From contig NZ_JAPEOS010000003.1 in the NCBI RefSeq assembly GCF_026340975.1, positions 1,488,001 to 1,552,000 on the forward strand: 64,000 nt of DNA, in the 5' to 3' direction. A program made the translations under genes and the position numbers. The stretch comes from Streptomyces sp. NBC_01214 (GTDB taxonomy: Bacteria > Actinomycetota > Actinomycetes > Streptomycetales > Streptomycetaceae). The number at the start of each line of letters is the position of its first letter. Position 1 is the first letter of the stretch. This document shows positions 51,639-59,888 of the stretch, piece after piece. The notes beneath the pieces are model-generated. The model saw only the letters and a program-made list of their open reading frames with translations. It ran no database searches and was not told where the DNA came from.

Positions 51639-52381
51639 CGCTCGCCGCCCCGCACGTCGGGGGCGGGGTCGGCGCCCGGGGGCGGGGCTGGGACCGGGGC
51701 CGGGGCCGGCAAGCCGAGCTGGTAGCCGAACCCCCGGACCGTACGCACCAGGCCCGAGCGCCCGGTCTTGGCGCGGATGCCCGCCACATGGACGTCCAGG
51801 GAGCGGGAGGCCGCGAGGAAGGCGTCACCCCAGATCCGGTCCAGGATCACCTCGCGGGAATGCACCTCGTCCGGGCGGGCGGCCAGGAAGGCGAGGACGT
51901 CGAACTCGCGTCGGGTGAGGCGCACCGCGGCGCCCGCCACCGTGACGGTGCGACCCGCGAGGTCCACCTCGACATCGCCGGTGCGCACGGGCCGGGACCC
52001 GGTCGGGGCGGGGTCCCGGCCCGGGGGTGGATCCGTCCGGCGCCGCACGGAGTCGATGCGGGCCATCAGCTCGGCCATCCGGAACGGCTTGACCACGTAG
52101 TCGTCGGCTCCCGCCCGCAGCCCCTGGACGATGTCCCGCTCCTCGCAGCGCGCGGTCACCACGATCAGCGGCGCGTCGCAGACGGTGCGCAGCCGCCGCA
52201 GCAGCTCCAGCCCGTCGAGGTCGGGAAGGCCCAGGTCGAGCAGGACGAACTCGGCTTCGCGGACGTGCCGCAGGGCGTCCAGGGCGCGCCCGACCCGGCG
52301 GACGGTGTGCCCGCGCTGGGCGAGGGCCGTGCCCAGGGCCTGGGCCATGCGGTCGTCGTCCTCGACGAGAAGCGCGTGCAT
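51635..52381 (-). CDS. OmpR/PhoB-type response regulator
   Basis: A protein of 248 residues. ATG 52381 (MHALLVEDDD) has AGGGA at the right spacing. The receiver domain (1-118) has D49 as phospho-acceptor (FVLLDLGLPDLDG) and the conserved K in DDYVVKPF. The winged-helix DNA-binding domain (about 138-228) has LTRREFDVLAFLAARPDEV and VHVAGIRAKTGRSGLVRTVR. The partner kinase overlaps by four bases. The transporter gene 133 bp upstream on the same strand is a plausible target. Confidence 0.93.
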   Translation of the reverse strand: MHALLVEDDDRMAQALGTALAQRGHTVRRVGRALDALRHVREAEFVLLDLGLPDLDGLELLRRLRTVCDAPLIVVTARCEERDIVQGLRAGADDYVVKPFRMAELMARIDSVRRRTDPPPGRDPAPTGSRPVRTGDVEVDLAGRTVTVAGAAVRLTRREFDVLAFLAARPDEVHSREVILDRIWGDAFLAASRSLDVHVAGIRAKTGRSGLVRTVRGFGYQLGLPAPAPVPAPPPGADPAPDVRGGER

Positions 52382-52514
52382 AGACAGTCCCTCACGACCT
52401 GTGACCGGAGCCCCGTGTACCGGAGCCCCGACGTGCCGGAGCACCGACGTGCCGGCGCCCCGTGACCCGGCGCAGCAGCTTACGGGAGCCGACGCGCCGG
52501 TTCACCGGGTCGGA

Positions 52515-53918
52515 TCAGCGTGCCGCCTCGGCGGGAGCCGCTGCCGGCCGCTCCTGCCCGGGCTCACCGTCGGCCTCGGCCTCGGCGCGGCTCAGCGCGG
52601 CATTGCGGGTGTCCGGCATGAGCACGTACGTGACGAGCGAGATCAGCGCGCACCCGGAGACGTACCAGAAGAACATCTTCTCGTGCCCGCTGTTCTTGAA
52701 CCACAGGGCCACGTACTCCGCCGTGCCGCCGAACAGCGCGTTGGCGATCGCGTACGGCAGCGCCACGCCCAGCGCGCGCACCCGGGTCGGGAACAGCTCG
52801 GCCTTGACCGCCGCGTTGATGGACGTGTAGCCGGTGATGATGACCAGGGCCAGCAGGGACAGCCCGAGCGCGGACCAGTACGAGGACGCCGATCCGAGCG
52901 CGGTCATGATCGGGTACGTGCCGACGGTGCACCCCACTGCGAAGGTGATCAGCAGGGGTCGGCGGCCGATCCGGTCGGACAGCATGCCGGCGAAGGGCTG
53001 CAGTACAGCGAAGAGGGTCAGCGCGGTGAAGCTGACGAGCGTGGCGGTGGTCTTCTCCATGCCCGCGCTGCCGACCAGGTACTTGGTGAGGTAGGTGGTG
53101 TACGTGTAGTAGGCCACGGTCCCGCCGAGGGTGAGCGCCATGACCAGCCCCGCCTGCCGCCGGTACTGCCACAGGGCCTTCAGCGTGCCGCGCGTGCTGT
53201 CGTCGTGGGCGTCCCCGCCCGCCTCCGCCGACGCCGACGATTCCTCCTTGAACGCGTCGGTCTCCTGCAGCCGGCGCCGCAGCCAGAAGACGACCACCGC
53301 GAACAGCGCCCCGAGGAGGAAGGGGAGCCGCCAGCCCCAGCTCTCCAGCTGGGCCGTGGTCAGGGTGTGCTGGAGGGTGATCAGAATGCCCAGTCCGAGC
53401 AGCTGGCCGCAGGTCATGGACACGTACTGGAAGGACGAGCCCAGCCCGCGCCGGTTCCGGGCCGACGCCTCGGTCAGGTAGGTGGCGCTGGCCGCGTACT
53501 CGCCGCCGATGCTCATCCCCTGGAGCAGCCGGGCGAGCAGCAGCACCAGGGCGCCGAAGTACCCGGCCTGTCCGTAGGTCGGGGCGACGGCGATGAGCAG
53601 GGCGGCCACCGACATCATGGTGACGGTGAGGGTGAGCGCGCTTTTGCGCCCGTGCCGGTCGGCGGCACGGCCCAGGATCCACCCGCCGACGGGACGCATC
53701 AGGAAGCCGACGGCGAAGATCCCGGCCGTGTTCATCAGCTGGGTGGTCGGGTTGTCGCCGGGGAAGAAGGAATCGGCGAAGTAGATCGCGAAGCTGGCGT
53801 AGACGAACCAGTCGTACCACTCGACGAGATTGCCGAGCGAGCCGCCGACCAGGGCGAGACGGCGCTTCCTGCGCTCGTCCCCGGGCGGCGACGCGGGCAT
53901 GACGACGGACGGGGACAT
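52515..53918 (-). CDS. MHS-family MFS transporter (carboxylate:proton symporter-like)
   Basis: A protein of 467 residues with 12 membrane helices. GSLGNLVEWYDWFVYASFAI is the N-terminal signature of the metabolite:H+ symporter (KgtP, ShiA, CitA-like) family, and GRAADRHGRKSAL is the MFS loop. It likely takes up alpha-ketoglutarate, citrate, dicarboxylates or similar acids. It shares strand and proximity with the two-component system and may be regulated by it. The last residues are a charged low-complexity tail. Confidence 0.9.
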   Translation of the reverse strand: MSPSVVMPASPPGDERRKRRLALVGGSLGNLVEWYDWFVYASFAIYFADSFFPGDNPTTQLMNTAGIFAVGFLMRPVGGWILGRAADRHGRKSALTLTVTMMSVAALLIAVAPTYGQAGYFGALVLLLARLLQGMSIGGEYAASATYLTEASARNRRGLGSSFQYVSMTCGQLLGLGILITLQHTLTTAQLESWGWRLPFLLGALFAVVVFWLRRRLQETDAFKEESSASAEAGGDAHDDSTRGTLKALWQYRRQAGLVMALTLGGTVAYYTYTTYLTKYLVGSAGMEKTTATLVSFTALTLFAVLQPFAGMLSDRIGRRPLLITFAVGCTVGTYPIMTALGSASSYWSALGLSLLALVIITGYTSINAAVKAELFPTRVRALGVALPYAIANALFGGTAEYVALWFKNSGHEKMFFWYVSGCALISLVTYVLMPDTRNAALSRAEAEADGEPGQERPAAAPAEAAR

Positions 53919-54225
53919 GGCGGCTCCAGAGGAATGTTCCCTGATGAGGGACGGCAGAACTGCCCCGGCGGTGGGGGAGTGTCCAGAGCATGCGGCGGCC
54001 GTCGTAGCCGGACAAGGTCCGCCACGCAGATCTAACGTTCCGCTAAGGAAGCTCCCGGGACGGCCCCGGGGCCGCCGGATTTCACCGTTCAGTCATGTGC
54101 ACGTCATGCCTGCTCCATGGTCGTCACCCGAACGTGGCCCACGGTGGGTGCGGCCCGTCGCGGACCGCCGGAAGAGCCCGGCCGGCGCGCGGCCGGCCCC
54201 CTCGTACCCCCCAATAGGAGGCATG
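53919..54225. other. divergent intergenic region between transporter and phytase genes
   Basis: 307 bases with no gene. It holds the promoters of two divergent genes. GTCATG repeats in the 54080-54110 part are described separately. No other motif was identified. Confidence 0.4.
54080..54109 (+). promoter_or_regulatory. possible PhoP (PHO) box upstream of the phytase gene
   Basis: TTTCACC (54080-54086), GTCATGT (54092-54098) and GTCATGC (54103-54109) form heptamer-like direct repeats spaced 12 and 11 bases, the spacing used by Streptomyces PhoP on repeats related to GTTCACC. It lies about 117 bases before the phytase start. The match is imperfect. Confidence 0.3.
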
Positions 54226-55569
54226 ATGCGCGTGATCCCGAGCAGGCGGACCCCGGCCGTGGCCGCAGCGGCCGTGGTGGTCCTGGGCGTGATCGCCGTA
54301 CCGGCGCACGCCCAGACGGACCACGGCGGCACGGCACCGTCCCTGCCCCGGGTGACGGCCTCCGTCGAGACGCCCTCCCTCTTCGACGACGAGGCCGGCG
54401 GCAACGCGAACGCCGACGACCCGGCGATCTGGCGCAACGCCAAGGACCCCGACGCCAGCCTGGTCATCGCCACCGCCAAGGAGGGCGGCCTGCGCGTCTA
54501 TGACCTGGACGGACGCCAGGTGCAGGCCCTGCCCGCGCCCGCACCGCCGAGGGACGGCGACAAGCCCGGGCGCTTCAACAACGTCGACCTGATCACCGGA
54601 CTCCGCTTCCCGGACGGCCGCCACGACGTGGCCGTCGTCTCCGACCGCGGCCGCGACCAGCTGCGCGTCTACCGGATCGACCCGAAGCGGCGCACCGCCC
54701 CGCTGGTCGACGTCACCGACGAGGCGGCCGCCCCGCAGGTCTTCTCCGCCAGCCAGGACGAGGTCAACGACCAGCGGACCGCCTACGGCCTGGCCGCCTA
54801 CACCGACCGCCGCAACGGTCGCTCGTACGCGGTCACCAGCCGGCGCCACGCCACCGACCTCGCCCTGGCCGAACTGCTGCCGAACGCCCAGGGCAAGGTC
54901 GGCTACCGCACCGTCCGCACCACCTCGCTGCCCGCCTCCTTCACCCTGCCGAACGGGAAGGGCTGGGCGCCGTGCGGCGAACCGGGGGAACGGCCCCAGG
55001 TCGAGGGCATGGTCGTCGATCCCGACACCGGTGACCTCTACGCCGGTCAGGAGGACGTCGGCATCTGGAAGCTCGACGCCGACCTGCGCTCGCCCGCCCG
55101 CCTCATCGAGAAGGTCCGCTCCTTCGGCGTGCCCGGCACCTGGAACCCCGGGACGGAGGAGTGCGACGCGGGCGCGGACCCGGGCTTCGGCGGCCGGCAC
55201 GTCTCCGCCGACGTGGAGGGCCTGACCATCTGGCGCGACCCGAAGCGGCCCGGCCGCGGCGGCTACCTGCTCGCGTCCAGCCAGGGCGACGACACCTTCG
55301 CCGTCTTCGACCGCGAGCACGACCATGCGTACGTCCGCGGCTTCCGCATCGGCGACGCCGCCGTGCCCGGCTCGCCGGACGGTTCGCAGGAGTGCGACGG
55401 CGCCGCCGTCACGAGCGCACCGCTGGGCAAGAGGTTCCCGAACGGCCTGCTGGTCGTCCAGGACGGCCACAACACCCCCCGGACCACCGGAGCCGACGGT
55501 CAGGCCCGTACCGACACCGACTTCAAGTTCGTGGACCTGGGCCGGCTGAAGCGGGCCGCCCGCCTCTGA
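54226..55569 (+). CDS. secreted beta-propeller phytase
   Basis: A protein of 447 residues. The signal peptide (about 1-30, ending PAHA/QTD) is followed by the phytase (BPP) pattern DDPAIWRNAKDPDASLVIAT, then GGLRVYDLDGRQVQ near residue 80, GRFNNVDLI and DVAVVSDRGRDQLRVY. The acidic residues that bind calcium are abundant in each blade. It releases phosphate from inositol hexakisphosphate outside the cell. Three starts (ATG 54223, ATG 54226, GTG 54232) follow AGGAGG; 54226 gives an acceptable spacing. A phosphate-starvation box may lie upstream. Confidence 0.9.
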   Translation: MRVIPSRRTPAVAAAAVVVLGVIAVPAHAQTDHGGTAPSLPRVTASVETPSLFDDEAGGNANADDPAIWRNAKDPDASLVIATAKEGGLRVYDLDGRQVQALPAPAPPRDGDKPGRFNNVDLITGLRFPDGRHDVAVVSDRGRDQLRVYRIDPKRRTAPLVDVTDEAAAPQVFSASQDEVNDQRTAYGLAAYTDRRNGRSYAVTSRRHATDLALAELLPNAQGKVGYRTVRTTSLPASFTLPNGKGWAPCGEPGERPQVEGMVVDPDTGDLYAGQEDVGIWKLDADLRSPARLIEKVRSFGVPGTWNPGTEECDAGADPGFGGRHVSADVEGLTIWRDPKRPGRGGYLLASSQGDDTFAVFDREHDHAYVRGFRIGDAAVPGSPDGSQECDGAAVTSAPLGKRFPNGLLVVQDGHNTPRTTGADGQARTDTDFKFVDLGRLKRAARL

Positions 55570-55664
55570 CCCCGGCCCTGGCCCCGCCGCCGGGGCCGTG
55601 ACCTGGGCGGCATCGCGTTCGCCCAGGTCGATAGGATCACCACCGCACACGACGGAAGGTGATC

Positions 55665-56492
55665 ATGGCGGACAGTCCCCTCAGGCCCAGCTCGTTGATC
55701 AACACGGTCTACGGGGCGTTCCTGCGACGCCTCGGCGGCTGGATCTCCGTCGCCGACCTGATCACCCTGATGGCCGAGCTGGACGTGGACGGTCCGGCGG
55801 CGCGCTCGGCGATCTCCCGACTCAAGAAGAAGGGCGTCCTGGAACCGGAACGCCGGGGCGCCACCGGGTACCGGCTCAGCCCGGACGCGCAGCCCGTCTT
55901 CGACGAGGGCGACCGGCGCATCTTTGGCAGCTTGGAACCGGCGAAGCTGAGCGACGGCTGGGTCATGGCCGTCTTCTCCGTACCGGAGTCCGAGCGCTCC
56001 TACCGCTACCAGTTGCGCACCCGGCTGACCTGGCTGGGCTTCGGGAACATCGCCCCGGGCGTGTGGCTGGCGCCCGGCCGCCTCCTCGGTGACGCCCGTG
56101 ACGTGCTCGTCCGGCTCGGACTCAGCGAGTACGTGCACCTGTTCGCCGCCGAATACGCGGCCTTCAGCGACCTGCCCGGGACGGTCAGCTCGTGGTGGGA
56201 CTTCCCGGCGATCGAGGAGCAGTACGCCGGATTCACCGAGGCCTACGGGCCCGTCGCCGCGGGGCTGACCGAGCGGCCCGCCATCGACGGCGCCGAGGCC
56301 TTCCGCCACTACGTCCCGATGCTCACCCAGTGGCGCCGCCTGCCCTACCTCGACCCCGGACTGCCCGCCGAACTGCTTCCCGCGGACTGGAACGCGGTCG
56401 CCGCGCGGCAGGTCTTCCAGCAGCTGAACGAGGCGCTCGCCCCGCCCAGCCTGCGCCACGTGCAGGAGGTCACGGGCCTGGCCGGGGCCTGA
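55665..56492 (+). CDS. PaaX-family transcriptional regulator
   Basis: A protein of 275 residues. The N-terminal winged helix (about 8-75; SLINTVYGAFLRRLGGWISV, AARSAISRLKKKGVLEPERR) is followed by the PaaX domain (GWVMAVFSVPESERSYRYQL, LTWLGFGNIAPGVWLAPGRL) and the C-terminal domain near 195-265. AAGG lies at a normal distance before ATG 55665. PaaX represses phenylacetate catabolism in other bacteria, and the ligand is phenylacetyl-CoA. No paa genes are seen, so a different aromatic pathway elsewhere may be controlled. Confidence 0.9.
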   Translation: MADSPLRPSSLINTVYGAFLRRLGGWISVADLITLMAELDVDGPAARSAISRLKKKGVLEPERRGATGYRLSPDAQPVFDEGDRRIFGSLEPAKLSDGWVMAVFSVPESERSYRYQLRTRLTWLGFGNIAPGVWLAPGRLLGDARDVLVRLGLSEYVHLFAAEYAAFSDLPGTVSSWWDFPAIEEQYAGFTEAYGPVAAGLTERPAIDGAEAFRHYVPMLTQWRRLPYLDPGLPAELLPADWNAVAARQVFQQLNEALAPPSLRHVQEVTGLAGA

Positions 56493-56538
56493 CCGGACCA
56501 CCACGCCGCCGACGTCCGCCGGGTGTCCTGCGCCCCGC

Positions 56539-57537
56539 TCATCCGGCGCCGGCACCGATACCGGTACCGGTGTCGCGCAGGGCCAGGGCGAGGTGGCGGG
56601 CCGTGTCGCGGGTACGGCGCGGGACGCGACGGCCGTCCTCGACGAGCCGGGCGGCCCGGCCCAGAACCCGTAGCGCGCGCACGGACCCGACGCAGGACAC
56701 CCCGTCCATCAGGGTGGCCATGGCCGCGTCGACCTCGCGCCAGTCACCCGCCCGGGCCTGCACCAGGGCGAGTTCCGCGGCGAACAGCACCCGGTAGGCG
56801 GGGCCGCCGCCGTCACCGCCGTCACCGCCGCCGGCGTGCGCGGCGTCGTGGAGGAGAGCGGCCGCCGCGCCCAGGTCCCCGAGCGCGGCCCGCGCCAGGC
56901 CGTGGTGGCCGTCCAGTTCGTGCCGGTCGAACCACCAGGCCCAGGCGGGGTCCCGGTCCGTGGGCCGGTCGGCCAGCAGCTCGGCGGCGGTCCCCAGCGC
57001 CCTCCCGGCGAGCGGTCCGTTCCCCATGCGGGCCAGCGCGCGCCCCGCCCGAACGTGGAAGATCGCCGCGACCCGGCCGGGAAGCGCCTCGCGGGCCAGC
57101 ACGGACGAGGCGATCCGCAAGGAGTGCGCGGGCCGCCCCAGGTGTTCCTCCTGCATCGCCAGTACCGCGAGGATCAGCGGCTCCACGGCGGCGTCCGGCC
57201 CTTCCGCCGGGTCGCTCCGGGCCAACTCCAGGGCCCGCAGGTGGAGCCGCCGCGAGACGCCGTGCCGTTCGGCGTCGAAGGCGATCCACGCGGCGACCTG
57301 GTACAGCTCGGCACGCGCGGCCCGCTCCGCGACGCCTTCGCGGGGCTCCGGCCGGCTCCGGCCGACCGCACGTACGGCCGCCAGCGCCGGACCCACCGCC
57401 CACCGCGCCCCGGCCGCCACATCGAGCGCGACGAGTTCCTGCGCCAAGGCCGTGAGGTCGTCCCCCTCCGTCATTCCTCGTCCTCGACGAGCAGCGAACG
57501 GCATACGGGGTACGGGCCGGTCGGTCACCTCGGTCAC
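56539..57537 (-). CDS. TPR-like helical repeat protein, possibly an XRE-type regulator lacking its HTH
   Basis: A protein of 332 residues. GTG 57537 has GGGGG and good spacing, though an ATG 21 codons later is an alternative. Almost the whole sequence is paired helices (AELYQVAAWIAFDAERHG, LHLRALELARSDP, RALARMGNGPLAGRALG), matching the TPR part of large Streptomyces XRE regulators. No N-terminal DNA-binding domain is present. It may be a truncated or sensor-only relative. Confidence 0.65.
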   Translation of the reverse strand: MTEVTDRPVPRMPFAARRGRGMTEGDDLTALAQELVALDVAAGARWAVGPALAAVRAVGRSRPEPREGVAERAARAELYQVAAWIAFDAERHGVSRRLHLRALELARSDPAEGPDAAVEPLILAVLAMQEEHLGRPAHSLRIASSVLAREALPGRVAAIFHVRAGRALARMGNGPLAGRALGTAAELLADRPTDRDPAWAWWFDRHELDGHHGLARAALGDLGAAAALLHDAAHAGGGDGGDGGGPAYRVLFAAELALVQARAGDWREVDAAMATLMDGVSCVGSVRALRVLGRAARLVEDGRRVPRRTRDTARHLALALRDTGTGIGAGAG

Positions 57538-57663
57538 GATTCCCCCCGGAGCGTGAGCGGGGCCGGATCGAGCCCCCTGCGATCATCGTAGGCGGCCGGC
57601 CGGTTCGGCCGACACCGGCCGAGGATGCGTGCCGGTGGGGCGGCTGGGCGCAAGGATGCGGTC

Positions 57664-58086
57664 ATGGCCGACATCTTTGCCTCGCGCACCATCGTCGTGA
57701 CGACCGGTGACCGGGAGACCGTCCATGACCTGACCGACGCCTGCACGTCGTTCCTCGGGGAGGTGGCGCGGGGCCGGAGCGGACTGCTCAACATCTTCAC
57801 GCCGCACGCGACCGCCGGACTCGCCGTCATCGAGACGGGAGCGGGCAGCGACGAGGACCTCCTGCAAGCCCTGGCCTCGCTGCTGCCGACCGATGCCCGC
57901 TGGCGACACCGGCACGGTTCCCCCGGCCACGGCCGGGACCACGTACTGCCCGCGATCGTCCCGCCCCACGCGACGCTGCCGGTGATCGACGGAGTGCTGG
58001 AGCTCGGAACCTGGCAGTCCGTCACCCTCGTGGACACGAACAAGGACAACCCGGAGCGTCAGGTGCGGCTGTCGTTCCTCGGATAG
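57664..58086 (+). CDS. YjbQ/UPF0047-family protein
   Basis: A protein of 140 residues, the usual length. The family pattern is complete: NIFTPHATAGLAVIETGAGS, HRHGSPGHGRDHVLPAIVPP and SVTLVDTNKDNPERQVRLSF. The conserved histidines probably bind a metal. Family members have been reported to show thiamin-phosphate synthase or metal-binding properties, and the physiological role is not settled. It is a single gene. Confidence 0.9.
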   Translation: MADIFASRTIVVTTGDRETVHDLTDACTSFLGEVARGRSGLLNIFTPHATAGLAVIETGAGSDEDLLQALASLLPTDARWRHRHGSPGHGRDHVLPAIVPPHATLPVIDGVLELGTWQSVTLVDTNKDNPERQVRLSFLG

Positions 58087-58365
58087 CCCTCCTGCGGCAC
58101 GCGCCGTCACCACGGGAACCCTGCGCTCCGGCTTCCTGGTCGTGTCGGCCTGGCCGCGGCTGTGACCCGGACCGTCGTACAGCGTGCGGGCTCGGCAGCA
58201 GTGCCCCGTCCACGGGCTCGTCCTCGACGCGGAGACCGCCGGGCTCCCACGGCCACAAGGGTGAAGACGTATCAATCATGACAGGTCAGAGGCTGTTTTC
58301 GTAGGACCAAGGGCACAGTGAATTGCCCTTGTTCGGACCCCTGTGCGGCTTTCAGAATCACCGTC

Positions 58366-58755
58366 ATGACTTACTCAGCGCACGCCAGTCACGACGCGGT
58401 ACTCCGAGCCCGAGTCGCCCTCCTCGGATCACAGACCCTGCCGGCCCGGCAGGAGGTCGCCGCCTACCGCGTGCTCGTCCAGGTGAGTCCGCTGGCGTAT
58501 CTGCCGCTGCTCGCCGAGGCGTTGTACGAATACAGCCGCCAGGACTTCGCACATCTGCCCGAGATCGCGCTGGCCCTGCGGGCCGAGGCCGTCGCCGCCG
58601 CGCGCCGCATGTACACCATGGAGCCGAGCCGGGACCTCCTGCTCATCAAGGCGCTGGAGCGCTACCGGGAGCAGCTGGTGCTCATGGACCGGAAGGAAGA
58701 ACTCGGCGCCGTGGAACGGGAGATGGCCCAGGTGGCCGCCGGCACCGGCGCGTAG
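58366..58755 (+). CDS. small helical (TPR-like) protein
   Basis: A protein of 129 residues. Its helices (ALRAEAVAAARRMYTM and LLLIKALERYREQLVLMDRK) repeat in a TPR-like fashion. The start at MTYSAHASHD fits the coding bias; an in-frame ATG at 58318 adds a cysteine-rich stretch (NCPCSDPCAAF) that looks non-coding. A hairpin with stem caagggca at 58308-58331 lies upstream. Function unknown. Confidence 0.6.
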   Translation: MTYSAHASHDAVLRARVALLGSQTLPARQEVAAYRVLVQVSPLAYLPLLAEALYEYSRQDFAHLPEIALALRAEAVAAARRMYTMEPSRDLLLIKALERYREQLVLMDRKEELGAVEREMAQVAAGTGA

Positions 58756-58767
58756 CAACCCGGTGGT

Positions 58768-58816
58768 CGAGGGGCCGCGACTCCCCGTCCGGCAATGCCG
58801 GACGCGCGGCCCCTCG
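58768..58816 (+). terminator. nested hairpin terminator
   Basis: An outer 12-bp stem (cgaggggccgcg at 58768-58779 with its complement at 58805-58816) encloses a second 7-bp hairpin (gtccggc-aat-gccggac, 58787-58803). It lies 12 bases after the stop of the small helical protein gene and before the next ORF. Confidence 0.8.
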
Positions 58817-58882
58817 TGCCGGATGATCGGGGGAGACGGGGGAAGACGGGGGAGGGGCACCGACGAGGGACCCGGAGAACCG

Positions 58883-59848
58883 ATGCGACACCGAATTCCG
58901 CTCCTGCCCTTGGTGGTGGCGGCCGCGGCGGTACTGGCCGCCGTTGCGGGGTGCGTCGGCCCCTCGGCGCTGCGCGGCTCACCGCCCGCGCCCTCCACCG
59001 TCCCGGCCACCGGCGACTTCTCCGGCCAGGTCGAGGTGGGCGGCGGCCGGAAGATCTATCTGAGCTGCAAGGGCAGCGGCAGCCCCCTCGTCCTGCTGGA
59101 ATCCGGGCTGCACGATTCCTCCGACACCTGGACGTTCACCGACACCCGGCCGCCCGTACCGAAGTCCCCGGCGGTGTTCCCCGGCGTCGCGGCGTTCACC
59201 CGGGTCTGCGTCTACGACCGGCCCGGAACCGTCCGGTACGCCGACCCGCCGGCGCTCACCACCCGCAGCACGCCGGTCGACGGCGCCCGCTCCCTCAGCG
59301 CGATGGCCGACGATCTCGACGAGCTGGTGACGTCCGCCCGCCTGCCGGGCCCCTACGTGCTGGTCGGCCACTCCTTCGGCGGGATGATCACCCGGCTGTA
59401 CGCCCAGCGACACCCCGAGAAGACGGCGGGTCTGGTCTTCGTCGACGCCTTCGGCACCGGCATCCGCGCGCTCTTCGGCGCGCGGTGGGCCGCGTACCGC
59501 ACGCTGCTCGACCGCCCCGGCACGCCCTTCGACGCGCAACCCGCCTTCGAGAGGGTGGACATCGACGGCTCGATCGATTCCGTCACCGCCGCGCACCCGC
59601 TGCCCGCGGTCCCCATGGCCGTCCTCAGCAAGACGGAACCCTTCGCAGCCCCGCCGGGGTCCCCGAAGGACCTCCTGGACACCCTTGAGCGGGCCTGGCC
59701 CCGGGTCCAGCAGGAGCTGGTGGAGTTGGGGTCCCAGACCCCGCAGTTCCTGGCCACCGGGAGCGATCACTACGTACAGGTGCACGATCCCGACCTGACG
59801 ATCAGCGCCGTCCGGCTCGTCGTGGGCCGCGTCCACGCGGAGCCGTAG
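58883..59848 (+). CDS. lipoprotein alpha/beta hydrolase
   Basis: A protein of 321 residues; GGAG lies five bases before ATG 58883. The N-terminus ends in the lipobox VAG-C24, so it is anchored to the outer face of the membrane. The alpha/beta hydrolase domain (about 55-315) has LVLLESGLHDSSDTW, the nucleophile in LVGHSFGGMITRLYAQ, the acid in LVFVDAFG or later, and a C-terminal H in GSDHYVQVHDPD. It resembles haloperoxidase- or lipase-like hydrolases; the substrate is unknown. It converges on katG with a 14-bp terminator between them. Confidence 0.88.
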   Translation: MRHRIPLLPLVVAAAAVLAAVAGCVGPSALRGSPPAPSTVPATGDFSGQVEVGGGRKIYLSCKGSGSPLVLLESGLHDSSDTWTFTDTRPPVPKSPAVFPGVAAFTRVCVYDRPGTVRYADPPALTTRSTPVDGARSLSAMADDLDELVTSARLPGPYVLVGHSFGGMITRLYAQRHPEKTAGLVFVDAFGTGIRALFGARWAAYRTLLDRPGTPFDAQPAFERVDIDGSIDSVTAAHPLPAVPMAVLSKTEPFAAPPGSPKDLLDTLERAWPRVQQELVELGSQTPQFLATGSDHYVQVHDPDLTISAVRLVVGRVHAEP

Positions 59849-59881
59849 TCCGGGCCGGCCGGTGCGGCGGCCGGCCCGGAC
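59848..59881. terminator. bidirectional terminator hairpin
   Basis: A perfect 14-bp stem (gtccgggccggccg at 59848-59861, complement at 59868-59881) with the loop gtgcgg. It begins right at the stop codon of the hydrolase gene and lies seven bases beyond the katG stop. Confidence 0.85.
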
Positions 59882-59888
59882 GTCACGG

